From Chryseobacterium balustinum (GTDB lineage Bacteria; Bacteroidota; Bacteroidia; Flavobacteriales; Weeksellaceae), in the NCBI RefSeq assembly GCF_900168205.1, contig NZ_FUZE01000022.1, positions 1 through 64,000 on the forward strand: a DNA stretch of 64,000 nt. Direction: 5' to 3'. The notes below the pieces were generated by a model that ran no database searches, had not been told where the DNA came from, and saw only the letters and a list, made by a program, of their open reading frames with translations. This document shows positions 19,032 through 27,853 of the stretch, in pieces (position 1 is the first letter of the stretch; each line of letters begins with the position of its first letter). A program made the position numbers and the translations under genes.

Positions 19032-19469
19032 TTAAAAAAGGGGTTTAAAATGTTCATTGAAGTCCGAAGTAATAGCTTCCTCAAATAGTTCAAAATGATG
19101 TTCAAGAATATTATCCAAATAAGCATAAAGAGGAATTTCATCCTTTCCTATAACCTGAATGATTCGGGATAATCTTTCATGATATTCTTTGCGGATGTAA
19201 ATGGTTTTGTCTCCTCGTTTTTTCATCGAATGGCTGACAAGAAATTGTTGACCATAGCTCTCCATATTTTTCAGCTTTGAACTCTTTTTTTGATGTTGGA
19301 CAGCTTTTTTTTCAAGAACAATCTTTTCATTAATTTCTGAGTTTTGAATCCCTGAATTATCGGTTTCAGGAATCTCCAAACCTTCTTTTTTTACACCATC
19401 GACCATCATGTTCATCATCAGTTCTTCGTTAATATCTGAAGTAATGTTTTTCTTGATGTTTTTTTCCAT
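19032..19469 (-). CDS. DUF3408 protein (TraB/TraC-like)
   Basis: This 145-residue protein has a charged N-terminal half and a C-terminal DUF3408 domain: KTIYIRKEYHERLSRIIQVI, DEIPLYAYLDNILEHHF. The C-terminal part resembles a ribbon-helix-helix DNA-binding fold. Members sit right after traA in Bacteroidetes conjugative elements (TraB or TraC). It starts 2 bases after the traA stop. A DNA-binding or partition-partner role for ParA is inferred. Confidence 0.8.
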   Translation of the reverse strand: MEKNIKKNITSDINEELMMNMMVDGVKKEGLEIPETDNSGIQNSEINEKIVLEKKAVQHQKKSSKLKNMESYGQQFLVSHSMKKRGDKTIYIRKEYHERLSRIIQVIGKDEIPLYAYLDNILEHHFELFEEAITSDFNEHFKPLF

Positions 19470-19471
19470 AA

Positions 19472-20239
19472 CTAGATTTGAATGATTTTTAAAAACTCAA
19501 TGAGGAAAAGGTCAAGCCTGCAGGCTTTTAATAAATTTTCATCCGCAGGTAGCAAAGTGGAACGGAAAACTGTTTTTGAATTTTCTTCACTTTCTTTTCT
19601 GAAACGGGTAGAATTTTTAATCCGACTATCCATTAAATTTAAACCCAGTTGGTGTATCAAGTCATTGTAAATGTTATACAAAGGCGTACTCTCTCTGCCA
19701 TCGACCTGATTCCAGAATAAATGGATACTTTTAAGGGATGTTTCTCCTTTTTTCATAATAACATCCTGTAAAAGTTGGCTAAAAACTAATGTGCTTTCCA
19801 TAACTAACCGGTCTGCTGTGATGGGGGTAAAGATATGATGCATTCCTGCCAAAGCTTTTAGGATTCCCGGAGTATTAACGGTTCCCGGAAGATCAAAAAA
19901 GATGATATCAATAGGAATAGGTGATGTTTCTGAAAATTCGTGTGCAGCTTCTAAAATATGATCTGCCTTATATTGCAGAATGGGATAAGCTTTTTTGTTG
20001 ATGGTTGTAAATTGCTTGTAAGCCAGTTTTTTTAAGTGCAGATTTTCCATAACCATAGCGAGATCACGGCTTTTCATTTTCATTAAACTGTGTTGTGGAA
20101 AGTCTGCATCGAATACCGCAATATTATAGCCCAGTCGATAATGTAATATGCTCGCTAAAAGAGTCGTAAAGGTACTTTTTCCTACACCTCCTTTTTGTGA
20201 TGAAAAAGCAATAAATAAAGGTTGTTTTTTGGTGTCCAT
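19472..20239 (-). CDS. traA: ParA-family ATPase TraA
   Basis: This 255-residue protein is a deviant-Walker P-loop ATPase: KGGVGKST at residues 16-23, FDADFPQHS near 43 and IIFFDLPGT near 113. In the Bacteroidetes ICE nomenclature this is TraA, the first gene of the traA-B-D set. It may position the excised circle or regulate the oriT region, but this is inferred from family and place. The 690-base gap upstream separates it from the divergent mobilisation genes. Confidence 0.9.
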   Translation of the reverse strand: MDTKKQPLFIAFSSQKGGVGKSTFTTLLASILHYRLGYNIAVFDADFPQHSLMKMKSRDLAMVMENLHLKKLAYKQFTTINKKAYPILQYKADHILEAAHEFSETSPIPIDIIFFDLPGTVNTPGILKALAGMHHIFTPITADRLVMESTLVFSQLLQDVIMKKGETSLKSIHLFWNQVDGRESTPLYNIYNDLIHQLGLNLMDSRIKNSTRFRKESEENSKTVFRSTLLPADENLLKACRLDLFLIEFLKIIQI

Positions 20240-20780
20240 ATTTTAAAAATTATGATTTAAAAATTATTAATTTCATTTTTTAAGCTTGATTTCCAGCTTT
20301 CATGCATTCAGTCTCATACTCACTTTAACTGTCAGTCAGTTAGGAAAGCTATCATGCTTTCTGAGCTTCAGTTTTTCTTAGAATCAATATTTCTTGATTG
20401 CAGGATTGCTGGTTTCTTAGTTTGCTGGTATTCTGGACGGCGTGATTGAGTTCTGGCTGTCTTTCTATAATTTCAGGATCCCTGCTTTATTGATTGCCAG
20501 AATGTTTGCAATCCGGAATTCTTTCTGTTCAACGGTCATGATTGCAAGACTGCTGTACAGAATTCTTTAGCAAAGAACTCATGAATTTCTTTCGCTTCCA
20601 TTAAAGTGGTTGTCTTTGACTGCGAAAGGTTGTCTTTGCGTAATCGTTCAGTAGATCGTTTGCTTTTAACTATGTTTTACTTTGTAAAACAATAACTTAT
20701 AAAATATAACATGAGTCCTTCAAATCTAATTTTTGAGATAAAAGATAAAAGCATAAAGCTTTCTAAGATGGTTATAATAG
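20240..20780. repeat. Intergenic region with GATTGC repeats
   Basis: No gene is seen here. The hexamer GATTGC occurs at 20396, 20404, 20492 and 20540 and inverted at 20508-20513, five times in 150 bases; the copies at 20492 and 20508 form an inverted pair with a 10-base spacer. GAATTCTTT also occurs twice. In front of traA and beside the candidate oriT such iteration suggests protein-binding sites (ParA partner, relaxosome or replication factor). This is inference. Confidence 0.4.
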
Positions 20781-20873
20781 TCTGTCCTGATGACAGATGT
20801 TGGTGTTCGAAGAACACAGCAAGTTGTGTTTTGAGTGCCTCATAACTGTTTTTTGTGCCTTAAAACAACTTGC
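20781..20873 (+). other. Candidate origin of transfer (oriT)
   Basis: Three hairpins follow each other. TCTGTC/GACAGA is at 20781-20797 and GTGTTC/GAACAC at 20803-20817. A long imperfect repeat, GCAAGTTG-TG-TTTT (20819-20832) against AAAACAACTTGC (20862-20873), encloses 29 bases. The block ends 60 bases before the relaxosome gene, where oriT normally lies in Bacteroidetes mobilisation regions. No nick site can be named from sequence alone. Confidence 0.5.
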
Positions 20874-20933
20874 TCTTGCAGAGGGCTGGAAAAAACTTCC
20901 GAAGTCAGTTTTTTATAAATTAAATTAACATAG

Positions 20934-21365
20934 ATGGAACATAAAAAGAACATAAAACAAAACAAAGGTGGAAGAAATCCTAAGATTAATCCAAGCGTAC
21001 ATCGCCATGTTTTTCGGTTGACTGATGATGAAAATGCACAGCTATTAAGTCTTTTTGAAGCTTCTGGAATGAATAATAAAGCCAAATTCATTGTTTCATT
21101 ATTGTTCAATAAGGAAATTAAGACAGTGAAAATTGATAAGGGAACATCTGATTTTTACATGAGGCTGACCTCTCTTTTTGGTCAGTTTCGTGCTGTAGGT
21201 GTAAATTATAATCAGGTAGTTAAACTTTTATACAGTCGTTTTACTGAGAAAAAAGCAGCCGCATTTCTATACAAGTTAGAAAAACAAACTGTTGAAGTAG
21301 CTAATCTTTGCAAGAAAATTATCGATTTAACTGAAGAATTTAATAAAAATCATCTTCAAAAATGA
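20934..21365 (+). CDS. mobA: Relaxosome accessory protein (MobA/MobC type)
   Basis: This 143-residue basic protein has a ribbon-helix-helix-like start (VHRHVFRLTDDENAQLLSLF) and a helical C-terminus. It sits 6 bases before the relaxase gene and directly after the candidate oriT, as mobA does in Bacteroidetes conjugative transposons. It would bind oriT and guide the relaxase. The name mobA follows that usage; the same type is called MobC on other plasmids. Confidence 0.85.
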   Translation: MEHKKNIKQNKGGRNPKINPSVHRHVFRLTDDENAQLLSLFEASGMNNKAKFIVSLLFNKEIKTVKIDKGTSDFYMRLTSLFGQFRAVGVNYNQVVKLLYSRFTEKKAAAFLYKLEKQTVEVANLCKKIIDLTEEFNKNHLQK

Positions 21366-21371
21366 ATTGGT

Positions 21372-22661
21372 ATGATTGCTAAAATTGGAAGAGGAAGTAA
21401 TTTATTTGGAGCTTTAGCATATAATCAGCTGAAAGTTGACAACGAAAATGGGGAAATATTATTGATGAACAAAATGATTGAAACGACAGACGGAAATTAT
21501 ACCGTTGCCCAATTAGTAAAATCCTTTGAACCCTATTTAATTGCCAATAAGAATACAGAGAAACCAACATTGCATATATCTCTTAACCCAGATCCTAACG
21601 ATAAAGTTTCAGATGGAGATTTTGTGCAAATTGCTCAGGAATATATGAACGCAATGGGTTTCGGTGAACAGCCGTTCGTCGTGTTTAAGCATACAGATAT
21701 CAGCCGTACCCATATTCACATTGTAAGTATTGGGGTTGATGAAATGGGAAAAAAAATATCGGACAAGTTTGAAAAAAGAAAGTCAATGAAAATTTGCCGT
21801 GAATTGGAACAAAAATATCAACTGTTTAGTGCTGCACATAAAGAATCTGTACAAAATGAAAAGTTTTTCAGTCCCGTAAATTATCAGTCAGGGGATGTGA
21901 AAAGTCAGCTAGCTTCTGTAATTCGGAATATTTCGAATTATTATCAATTCCAGACGATGGGAGAGTATAATGCTTTACTTTCATTGTATGACATCAGCTG
22001 CGAGAAAGTTGATAAAATAGAAAATGGAATTTTGAAGAATGGACTTTTATATTTTGCTTTGAATGATAAAGGCGAGAAAGTCAGCCAGCCTTTTAAAGCA
22101 TCAGTATTTGGTAAGGATGCGGGAGTAAGGGCTCTGGATAGTCATTTTTTGAATTCGAATAACAAACTTAAATTAAGATCTGTTCATGAGACTTTAAAAG
22201 AAGCTTTAAAATTTGTAATGAAAACACAACACAATGAATCTGAATTTAAAAGTAAGCTGAAGGATATGGGAATCAGTACCGTAGTCCGACGTAATGCCTC
22301 CGGACGAATCTATGGAATCACTTTTATCGATCATCAGTCTAAGTCAGTTTGGAATGGTTCTCGACTTGGGAAGGAGTTTTCCGCTAATGCTTTTAATCAA
22401 ATTTGGAATGAGGGAGTTAATCCGGAAAAACAAATAAATAATGATGGTGAAAAACAAAATATGGTTCAGAATAATTCTGAAATTTTAAATCCAGAAAAAC
22501 CACATGAATTGTTTGATTTTTTAAATGATAATTCAGCTTCTAAAATAGATGAGTTCGGTAGCATTTTACCACAAATGCAAGGTGAAGACTATGAAGAATT
22601 GGATTTTGAGAATCGAATGAAAAGGAAAAGTAAGAAAAATAACAGGAGATTTAGAGGATAA
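21372..22661 (+). CDS. mobB: Relaxase / mobilisation nuclease MobB
   Basis: This 429-residue relaxase of the MOBP class has the metal-binding histidine set LHISLNP (H68), HTD (H107, D109) and THIHIVS (H114, H116). The candidate catalytic Tyr is near the N-terminus (Tyr17 in LAYNQL or Tyr43). It nicks oriT and leads the strand into the recipient. The C-terminal third is hydrophilic and ends in a basic tail. A coupling protein gene (MobC/VirD4 type) normally follows but here a convergent toxin gene begins 3 bases later. Confidence 0.93.
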   Translation: MIAKIGRGSNLFGALAYNQLKVDNENGEILLMNKMIETTDGNYTVAQLVKSFEPYLIANKNTEKPTLHISLNPDPNDKVSDGDFVQIAQEYMNAMGFGEQPFVVFKHTDISRTHIHIVSIGVDEMGKKISDKFEKRKSMKICRELEQKYQLFSAAHKESVQNEKFFSPVNYQSGDVKSQLASVIRNISNYYQFQTMGEYNALLSLYDISCEKVDKIENGILKNGLLYFALNDKGEKVSQPFKASVFGKDAGVRALDSHFLNSNNKLKLRSVHETLKEALKFVMKTQHNESEFKSKLKDMGISTVVRRNASGRIYGITFIDHQSKSVWNGSRLGKEFSANAFNQIWNEGVNPEKQINNDGEKQNMVQNNSEILNPEKPHELFDFLNDNSASKIDEFGSILPQMQGEDYEELDFENRMKRKSKKNNRRFRG

Positions 22662-22664
22662 GTT

Positions 22665-23402
22665 TTATTCTCTGTTAATAAGATATTTTAAGAACCAATT
22701 GGGAATATGATCTTCATCAACATGTAAAGTAATGATTTGATTTTCCATTTCAGCAATCATATTCATTTGGTCAGAATTGTCAAACAAATAGGCTTTATCA
22801 ACCAATTGCATGGCAGGATAAAGATTTTCAAGAGTTTTAATATATCTTTCTTTAATGCTTAAATCGGGTACCGCATGTCCTCCTTTTACTACCCGGTTAT
22901 TTACTCTCGAAACATTTACATCAGGATCGTCAATGCACACAAAATAAAGATAAGTTTTGTAATTCAGCTCCTTTGCTAATTTTAATTCATAGAGTTTAGA
23001 AGGATGGCTCATGACAGATTCGAAAGAAAATGATCTATTGTCTAACATTAGATGCTTTCTTATAAAAGAGGATATAAGTCCAGCAGAATAACTGTTTTTG
23101 TTTTTTGAAATATCTAAAATTACATTTTCTGAAATTTTGATTTCAAGAGAAAATCCTTTAGTTTTTGCTTTTTCAATTAAGGTTATTGAATTAGGTTCTG
23201 TAAGAAAACTATCTAAATCAGTTTGTGTGAGATCGAGGTTAAAAGAAGATAGATCTAAAAATTTTTTTTCTGAAATTTCTGATTCAATATTATCTGAATT
23301 GACAAATAATCCTGGATTGAATTTATTCTTAATGAATTCTGAAAATAAAGTAGATTTTCCAGAGCCATTAGGACCACAGAATATGCGAAGTCTTTTGGTC
23401 AT
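22665..23402 (-). CDS. Zeta-toxin-like P-loop kinase
   Basis: This 245-residue protein has Walker A GPNGSGKST at residues 10-18 and zeta-toxin-like stretches: FSFESVMSHPSK near 123, YLYFVCIDDPDVNVSRVNNR near 155, and RVVKGGHAVP with the basic cluster typical of zeta proteins. Known zeta toxins phosphorylate UDP-N-acetylglucosamine and block wall synthesis, but many homologues are uncharacterised. Its ATG overlaps the stop of the small basic gene, so the two are coupled. It is convergent with mobB with a 3-base gap. Confidence 0.8.
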   Translation of the reverse strand: MTKRLRIFCGPNGSGKSTLFSEFIKNKFNPGLFVNSDNIESEISEKKFLDLSSFNLDLTQTDLDSFLTEPNSITLIEKAKTKGFSLEIKISENVILDISKNKNSYSAGLISSFIRKHLMLDNRSFSFESVMSHPSKLYELKLAKELNYKTYLYFVCIDDPDVNVSRVNNRVVKGGHAVPDLSIKERYIKTLENLYPAMQLVDKAYLFDNSDQMNMIAEMENQIITLHVDEDHIPNWFLKYLINRE

Positions 23403-23647
23403 AAATGTATTTTACTTCCTTTCTTTAGACCTGTTTTTTCTGAAACCACTTTAGAAATTATCCCTACCTCCTTGGTTTTATCACCTTCGATACGGTAGAT
23501 TTTACCATCTCTGATTACCTCATACGAAATACCTAAAGCTCTTGAAATTCTCTGAGAATTTTCCGAAGCTCTTCTTGCAGATCGTAAAAGACTTCTGGTA
23601 GTACTTTGCAATATTCGTTTCGTTCTTTGTTTTCTTCTGTCTGACAT
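23399..23647 (-). CDS. Small basic protein, probable antitoxin partner
   Basis: This 82-residue protein has an Arg/Ser-rich first half (RKQRTKRILQSTTRSLLRSA) and a second half with GISYEVIRDGKIYRIEG. It overlaps the zeta-like gene by 4 bases and comes first, the usual order for an antitoxin. It is not similar to classical epsilon antitoxin. Upstream near 23660-23685 the near-repeats ACGAATAT and ACGAAATAT could be an operator. Confidence 0.6.
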   Translation of the reverse strand: MSDRRKQRTKRILQSTTRSLLRSARRASENSQRISRALGISYEVIRDGKIYRIEGDKTKEVGIISKVVSEKTGLKKGSKIHL

Positions 23648-24156
23648 TATTGAATAAATTGTACTTACGAATATACGAAATATTCTTTAAGAGATAATTT
23701 TGATGATTTACAAAGGTTTTGATGTAATGAAATTTTTTAAATAATTCATTTTTTTTGATATTGAATGTTTATCCAAAGATGATTTTCCAAGCAATATATT
23801 GACCTATCATCTTGTGAGATTTAATTGATTATTATTAACTTTTAAGCTTACCGAAATGGCATTAAAATAATATTCCGCTTTGCAAGAAAGATTATGAATA
23901 ATAGCTATTAGAGAAATTACTCAAATTAGGAGGTGAACCTTCTTTTATGCCATTCTTATATCGCTTTGTTTGCATCTTAAAAGTGTTAACCTTAATAAAC
24001 AAATTACACTGCTAATTAACGTCTATAAATAGATCTCTGATCCTCAAAGATTTTAATTAGCAATAGTACCGGTGAAACCGCAACATAACCTTCTCTGATT
24101 ATAATAAAGTATCATTCCAAATAGAATTTTCATATTCTCTATAAACCACCTATTAA
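23648..24156. other. Intergenic region, AT-rich
   Basis: Five hundred bases between the toxin pair and the end of the ABC-3C operon. I see no gene and no strong hairpin. It must hold the minus-strand promoter of the toxin pair near 23660-23720 and the 3' end of the ABC-3C transcript; no clear terminator is visible. It may be a recombination joint between two cargo modules. Confidence 0.3.
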
Positions 24157-27100
24157 TTATTTAACATGAGTCGCTTTACCAAAACTTTGAATTTCGTAAT
24201 AACGAACGTTAAAAGCATCTGAAGGCATTTTATTTCGCATAAGTTTGTAGAAATTTTCGTCATGTGAAGAAATTACAATTTGCCTGTTATACTTAGTTAT
24301 CATTGTTCGAATAAGATCAATAAAGGAGAGTATGTTAATATCACTTAGGTTTTGAATCGGATCGTCCATGAAAATGGTATCTATCTCATCATTTCGTGTT
24401 TCAAATGCTTTGGCCAAAAATATACTCAAAGATAAAACGTTTAGCTGACCAGCGCTTAAATATAAAGAAGGATCTAATTCTTCGTCATTACTGATAGCTT
24501 TAATATTCAAAATAGGTCCTTTTTCGGTAACTTTAGGACTAATTTTTATTTGGTTAAGATTTGGGTGAGGCTCAATCCTAGAATATATCTGATTAATCAC
24601 CTCTTGATTAAAGTATTTATTGATTTCCCCATTAATGTAAGTTTCAGAAGTTTTTCTTGCCTCTATGACTTTGTCGAGTGAATCGTCTAATGGTTTAATC
24701 TGCAATTCCCATTTCTCCAAATCTTTTTCCAGTGTATTTTTCAAAACATTCTTTTCTATAACCTTCAGGCTTACTGCCAAATTCTCAAGATCTTTAACTT
24801 CTATAATCAGATTTTGATGGTAGAGTTTAAGTATCTCTAATTCATTACGGAAAAATTCTTCTGACGGCTCCCCGTCTTGTGAAAACTGTTTGAACTGATT
24901 GATATAAGTTGAAGTCTTTTGCTGAATATCATTGATTTCGTTGTTCTTGACTATTTTTAAGCCAGGAATTTCTGCCTCATTGTACTGAATGGAAAATGAA
25001 CTGATATTGTGTCGAATCTCTGCGATTTTCGCTTCATTTTCCAATTTTTCGTTTTGTGCCTTGGTCAACTGATGTGTAATCTCATCTAACCTACGCTGCA
25101 ATTCTATTTGATGAAAACTATCACTCGGTAAATTTAATTCTTTCACTAATTGCTCAGCTTCAACCAAAAGTCGGTCAGCACGAGAAATTGCGATATTGTT
25201 TTCAGCAGTTGAAATCCTATTTTTTAAGATCGAAATATCATTTTCAATAGAAGAGATTTTTTGAGATCTATATTTTACAACATTTTCTAGTCTTAAAAAT
25301 CTTAGTCTAATTTTAGATAGTTTTGACTTCATTTCTGATTTAATAGTTTCAAAGTCTAATGGGGTATTTAAGTCATCAACAGTAGTTTCAGGTCTAAGTT
25401 GTAATAAACTTAGATTTACAGATCGAGTTGAATTCTGCAGAGCACTTTGTACATTAGTTATTTCACTTGAAGTTTTGTCCCTCTCAATTTGCAATTTCGA
25501 TATTTCCGTGTTGCAAAGTTCAATTTCTTGATTGATAAAAGTTAAAAACTTCTGATCAAGTGCACCGATTTTTTCTTTGATCAATATTTCGTCCGACTTT
25601 GCTATATCTAGTTGCGACTTTAATGTAACAGTTATTGTTTTAGAAGTCTTTTGTTCCTCAATTTTTGCTAATAGATTAGAAACTTCATTAAAATCTGTTG
25701 CGCATAGTGGACAGTGGTTAATGTCTGTTTTCCTAACGTAATCCTCTCCCCATTCAATAACTCTGTCAAAAATTTCGTCCAAATTCGCACTATTATCAAG
25801 ATCATTCTGTAACTTGTCAATATTAATCTTGTTGGCAAGTAAATGTTTAACCAGCTCGTTTCTTATTGTAAAGTCATAGGAAAGTTTTTCTTTGTCCTGA
25901 ACTGGCAATGATTCAAATCCTTTGCTTTCAGCAATTGATTGTAGCAATTGACGAGAAGAAAGTTTTAAAGATAAAGCAGATTCTTTTTCTGAAAGTTGCT
26001 CATTTAGTTCTTTAATTTTAGCTCTCCTTTTTTCAGCATCTGTATTCCAAAATCTGTAGTTTTCCAGCTCTGTATCCCATTCTTTTAATTTACGATCAAG
26101 TGCATCACGTTGCTGCTCCCATTCTTCTAAAGTTGATTGCAGAACAAGATTTGATGATTTTGAAGTTTGTAATTGATACAGGTGTTTATCGATATCCCGA
26201 CGGAAATCATGAAGGACATTTTGTTGCTGAGTAATATTTTTATAAATAGTATCAACTTCGCTGACCAGCGATAATAAACGAGTTATTTTTTGACTAGAAT
26301 TGGAAATAATTAAAAAATTTGCTTCCATAGAATTTCCTGAAGCATTGTAAGTATTAAGGTCGGTATACAATTTCTCCAACTCAGAAAGCTTATTGAAATC
26401 TTCATTTAAGATGGGATGGCTTTTTAGCCATATATGATACTCTGGCATTGCCTTTTGGAGAGCTTCCAGCATAGAAATTTGTGCAAAAGCTCGTTGTTCG
26501 ATGAGTTTCGCTCTTTCGATATAGGTTTGTGTGGTACTTAAAATCACTTGGTAAGTCTCTCTATTGACATTAGATGCCAAAGCCTCCATTTTAAACTCTG
26601 TTGAAGTTTTTTCAGTTAGTTCCTGAATTGCAGCATTAATTGGTCCAATTTGATCTCCGGCATTTAAAAAATCCTTAATTTGTTTCTTTGCATTATCTAT
26701 ATTTGAGATGATTTCACTCTTTTCAATAGTCAACATGTTCTGATAACTGTCTATCTTTTTGAGAATGGAAAGAGCACTTTCACCTTCTGGCCAAAAATTT
26801 TGCAATTGAAAAAATCTTTCATCAGGTTTAGTATGGCGTAAAAATTCATCTATTTGATCCTGAGTCAAAATATTAGTTTTAACCAACCGATCGAGAACAT
26901 CTTGCGCATAATCAGAATTTAAGCTACTGACCGTCCGGTAATCATATTTGTATTCAAAATTTTTAGCTTTTCGCTCGGTGGCTGTTCGTTCAATTACTTT
27001 GTCGTCTGTAGTTAGAATTTTCACTGAACCGCTTTTCCCATTTTTATAACCTTGCCTATTTGTAAGCAAGATTTTATCCCCACTTGAATAGTCTCTACGA

Positions 27101-27312
27101 TTAATTTCCTGACCGAGTACATCCGATTCAAAGCGCCTGAGTTTACTAGCATAGCACCACTCAACTGCATCAAAGAACGACGTTTTGCCGAAGCCGTTCG
27201 GTGCATAAATTACCATTAGATTTGAAATCGATTCATCATTAACGAAGCTAAACTCCTGTTCTTCGTTATAAATTCGAAAATCATTAATTTTAATATTTTT
27301 AATTTTGCTCAT
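24157..27312 (-). CDS. SMC-like ABC ATPase of an ABC-3C system
   Basis: This 1051-residue Rad50/SMC-like ATPase has Walker A APNGFGKTS at 37-45 and two long coiled-coil arms with a hinge-like CPLC (about 533). The ABC signature LSAGQ is near 951, Walker B IFMDDP near 980 and the H-loop VISSHDE near 1018. Only one CxxC is present, so a zinc hook would need a dimer, as in Rad50. With the small middle component just upstream it fits the ATPase of ABC three-component (ABC-3C) conflict systems, thought to sense invading nucleic acid and license an effector. It is the last gene of a four-gene operon and overlaps the middle component gene by 14 bases. Confidence 0.85.
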   Translation of the reverse strand: MSKIKNIKINDFRIYNEEQEFSFVNDESISNLMVIYAPNGFGKTSFFDAVEWCYASKLRRFESDVLGQEINRRDYSSGDKILLTNRQGYKNGKSGSVKILTTDDKVIERTATERKAKNFEYKYDYRTVSSLNSDYAQDVLDRLVKTNILTQDQIDEFLRHTKPDERFFQLQNFWPEGESALSILKKIDSYQNMLTIEKSEIISNIDNAKKQIKDFLNAGDQIGPINAAIQELTEKTSTEFKMEALASNVNRETYQVILSTTQTYIERAKLIEQRAFAQISMLEALQKAMPEYHIWLKSHPILNEDFNKLSELEKLYTDLNTYNASGNSMEANFLIISNSSQKITRLLSLVSEVDTIYKNITQQQNVLHDFRRDIDKHLYQLQTSKSSNLVLQSTLEEWEQQRDALDRKLKEWDTELENYRFWNTDAEKRRAKIKELNEQLSEKESALSLKLSSRQLLQSIAESKGFESLPVQDKEKLSYDFTIRNELVKHLLANKINIDKLQNDLDNSANLDEIFDRVIEWGEDYVRKTDINHCPLCATDFNEVSNLLAKIEEQKTSKTITVTLKSQLDIAKSDEILIKEKIGALDQKFLTFINQEIELCNTEISKLQIERDKTSSEITNVQSALQNSTRSVNLSLLQLRPETTVDDLNTPLDFETIKSEMKSKLSKIRLRFLRLENVVKYRSQKISSIENDISILKNRISTAENNIAISRADRLLVEAEQLVKELNLPSDSFHQIELQRRLDEITHQLTKAQNEKLENEAKIAEIRHNISSFSIQYNEAEIPGLKIVKNNEINDIQQKTSTYINQFKQFSQDGEPSEEFFRNELEILKLYHQNLIIEVKDLENLAVSLKVIEKNVLKNTLEKDLEKWELQIKPLDDSLDKVIEARKTSETYINGEINKYFNQEVINQIYSRIEPHPNLNQIKISPKVTEKGPILNIKAISNDEELDPSLYLSAGQLNVLSLSIFLAKAFETRNDEIDTIFMDDPIQNLSDINILSFIDLIRTMITKYNRQIVISSHDENFYKLMRNKMPSDAFNVRYYEIQSFGKATHVK

Positions 27313-27853
27313 CGCTTAGAAATTTAATGAGTTGTTTTAAATTTTCTCTAGTATTCATTGCATCTATCTTTTCAATAGCAGCTGCAACTTCAGGATGGCT
27401 AGCAATCATTAATTCTTCAAGCCTATCAATCGACAACTGTCTTTCAGGAATATCAATATCAATAAGTGTTTTACTTATTATGCTATTAACGTATTCATCA
27501 GTAATTTCATCGTCTCCTGTTGAACAAACCATTTTTCTGGCTGAAAACTTGTCTTGAAGAATTATCTGTTTAAGTTCTTGAGGTACGAACTCTTTCACTA
27601 AATACAAAATATAAAGGTTCCAACGCTCAGCAGGATTTTGAAGTGTTCTACTTTGGAAACTTATGGCTACATGATCACGCAATTCCTTGTAGTTCTCTTC
27701 AAGATCCTTCACAGTTTCGTAAATTGTTGAAAATACATATAGATGTATAGTTCCTGATAATGTCTTCCAACAATCCGTATCAGATGAACTAAAGTAATCA
27801 TCAAATTTTGCTAATTCGTCTATTATTTGTTGTGATTTAACTAATTGCATCAT
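27299..27853 (-). CDS. ABC-3C middle component
   Basis: This 184-residue, mostly helical protein has LYVFSTIYETVKDLEENYKE, then WNLYILYLV and DKFSARKMV. These are like the middle component (MC) families of ABC-3C systems, where a W-N-x-Y stretch and a later basic CRK/ARK-like motif recur. In these systems the MC links the ATPase to an effector. It overlaps the protease gene by 17 bases and the ATPase gene by 14, so all three are translationally coupled. Assignment rests on those stretches and the ATPase neighbour. Confidence 0.7.
   Translation of the reverse strand: MMQLVKSQQIIDELAKFDDYFSSSDTDCWKTLSGTIHLYVFSTIYETVKDLEENYKELRDHVAISFQSRTLQNPAERWNLYILYLVKEFVPQELKQIILQDKFSARKMVCSTGDDEITDEYVNSIISKTLIDIDIPERQLSIDRLEELMIASHPEVAAAIEKIDAMNTRENLKQLIKFLSDEQN

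Noticed and set aside
20840..21109. Minus-strand open frame over the oriT region and mobA
   Set aside because: It is antisense to mobA and crosses the hairpin block.
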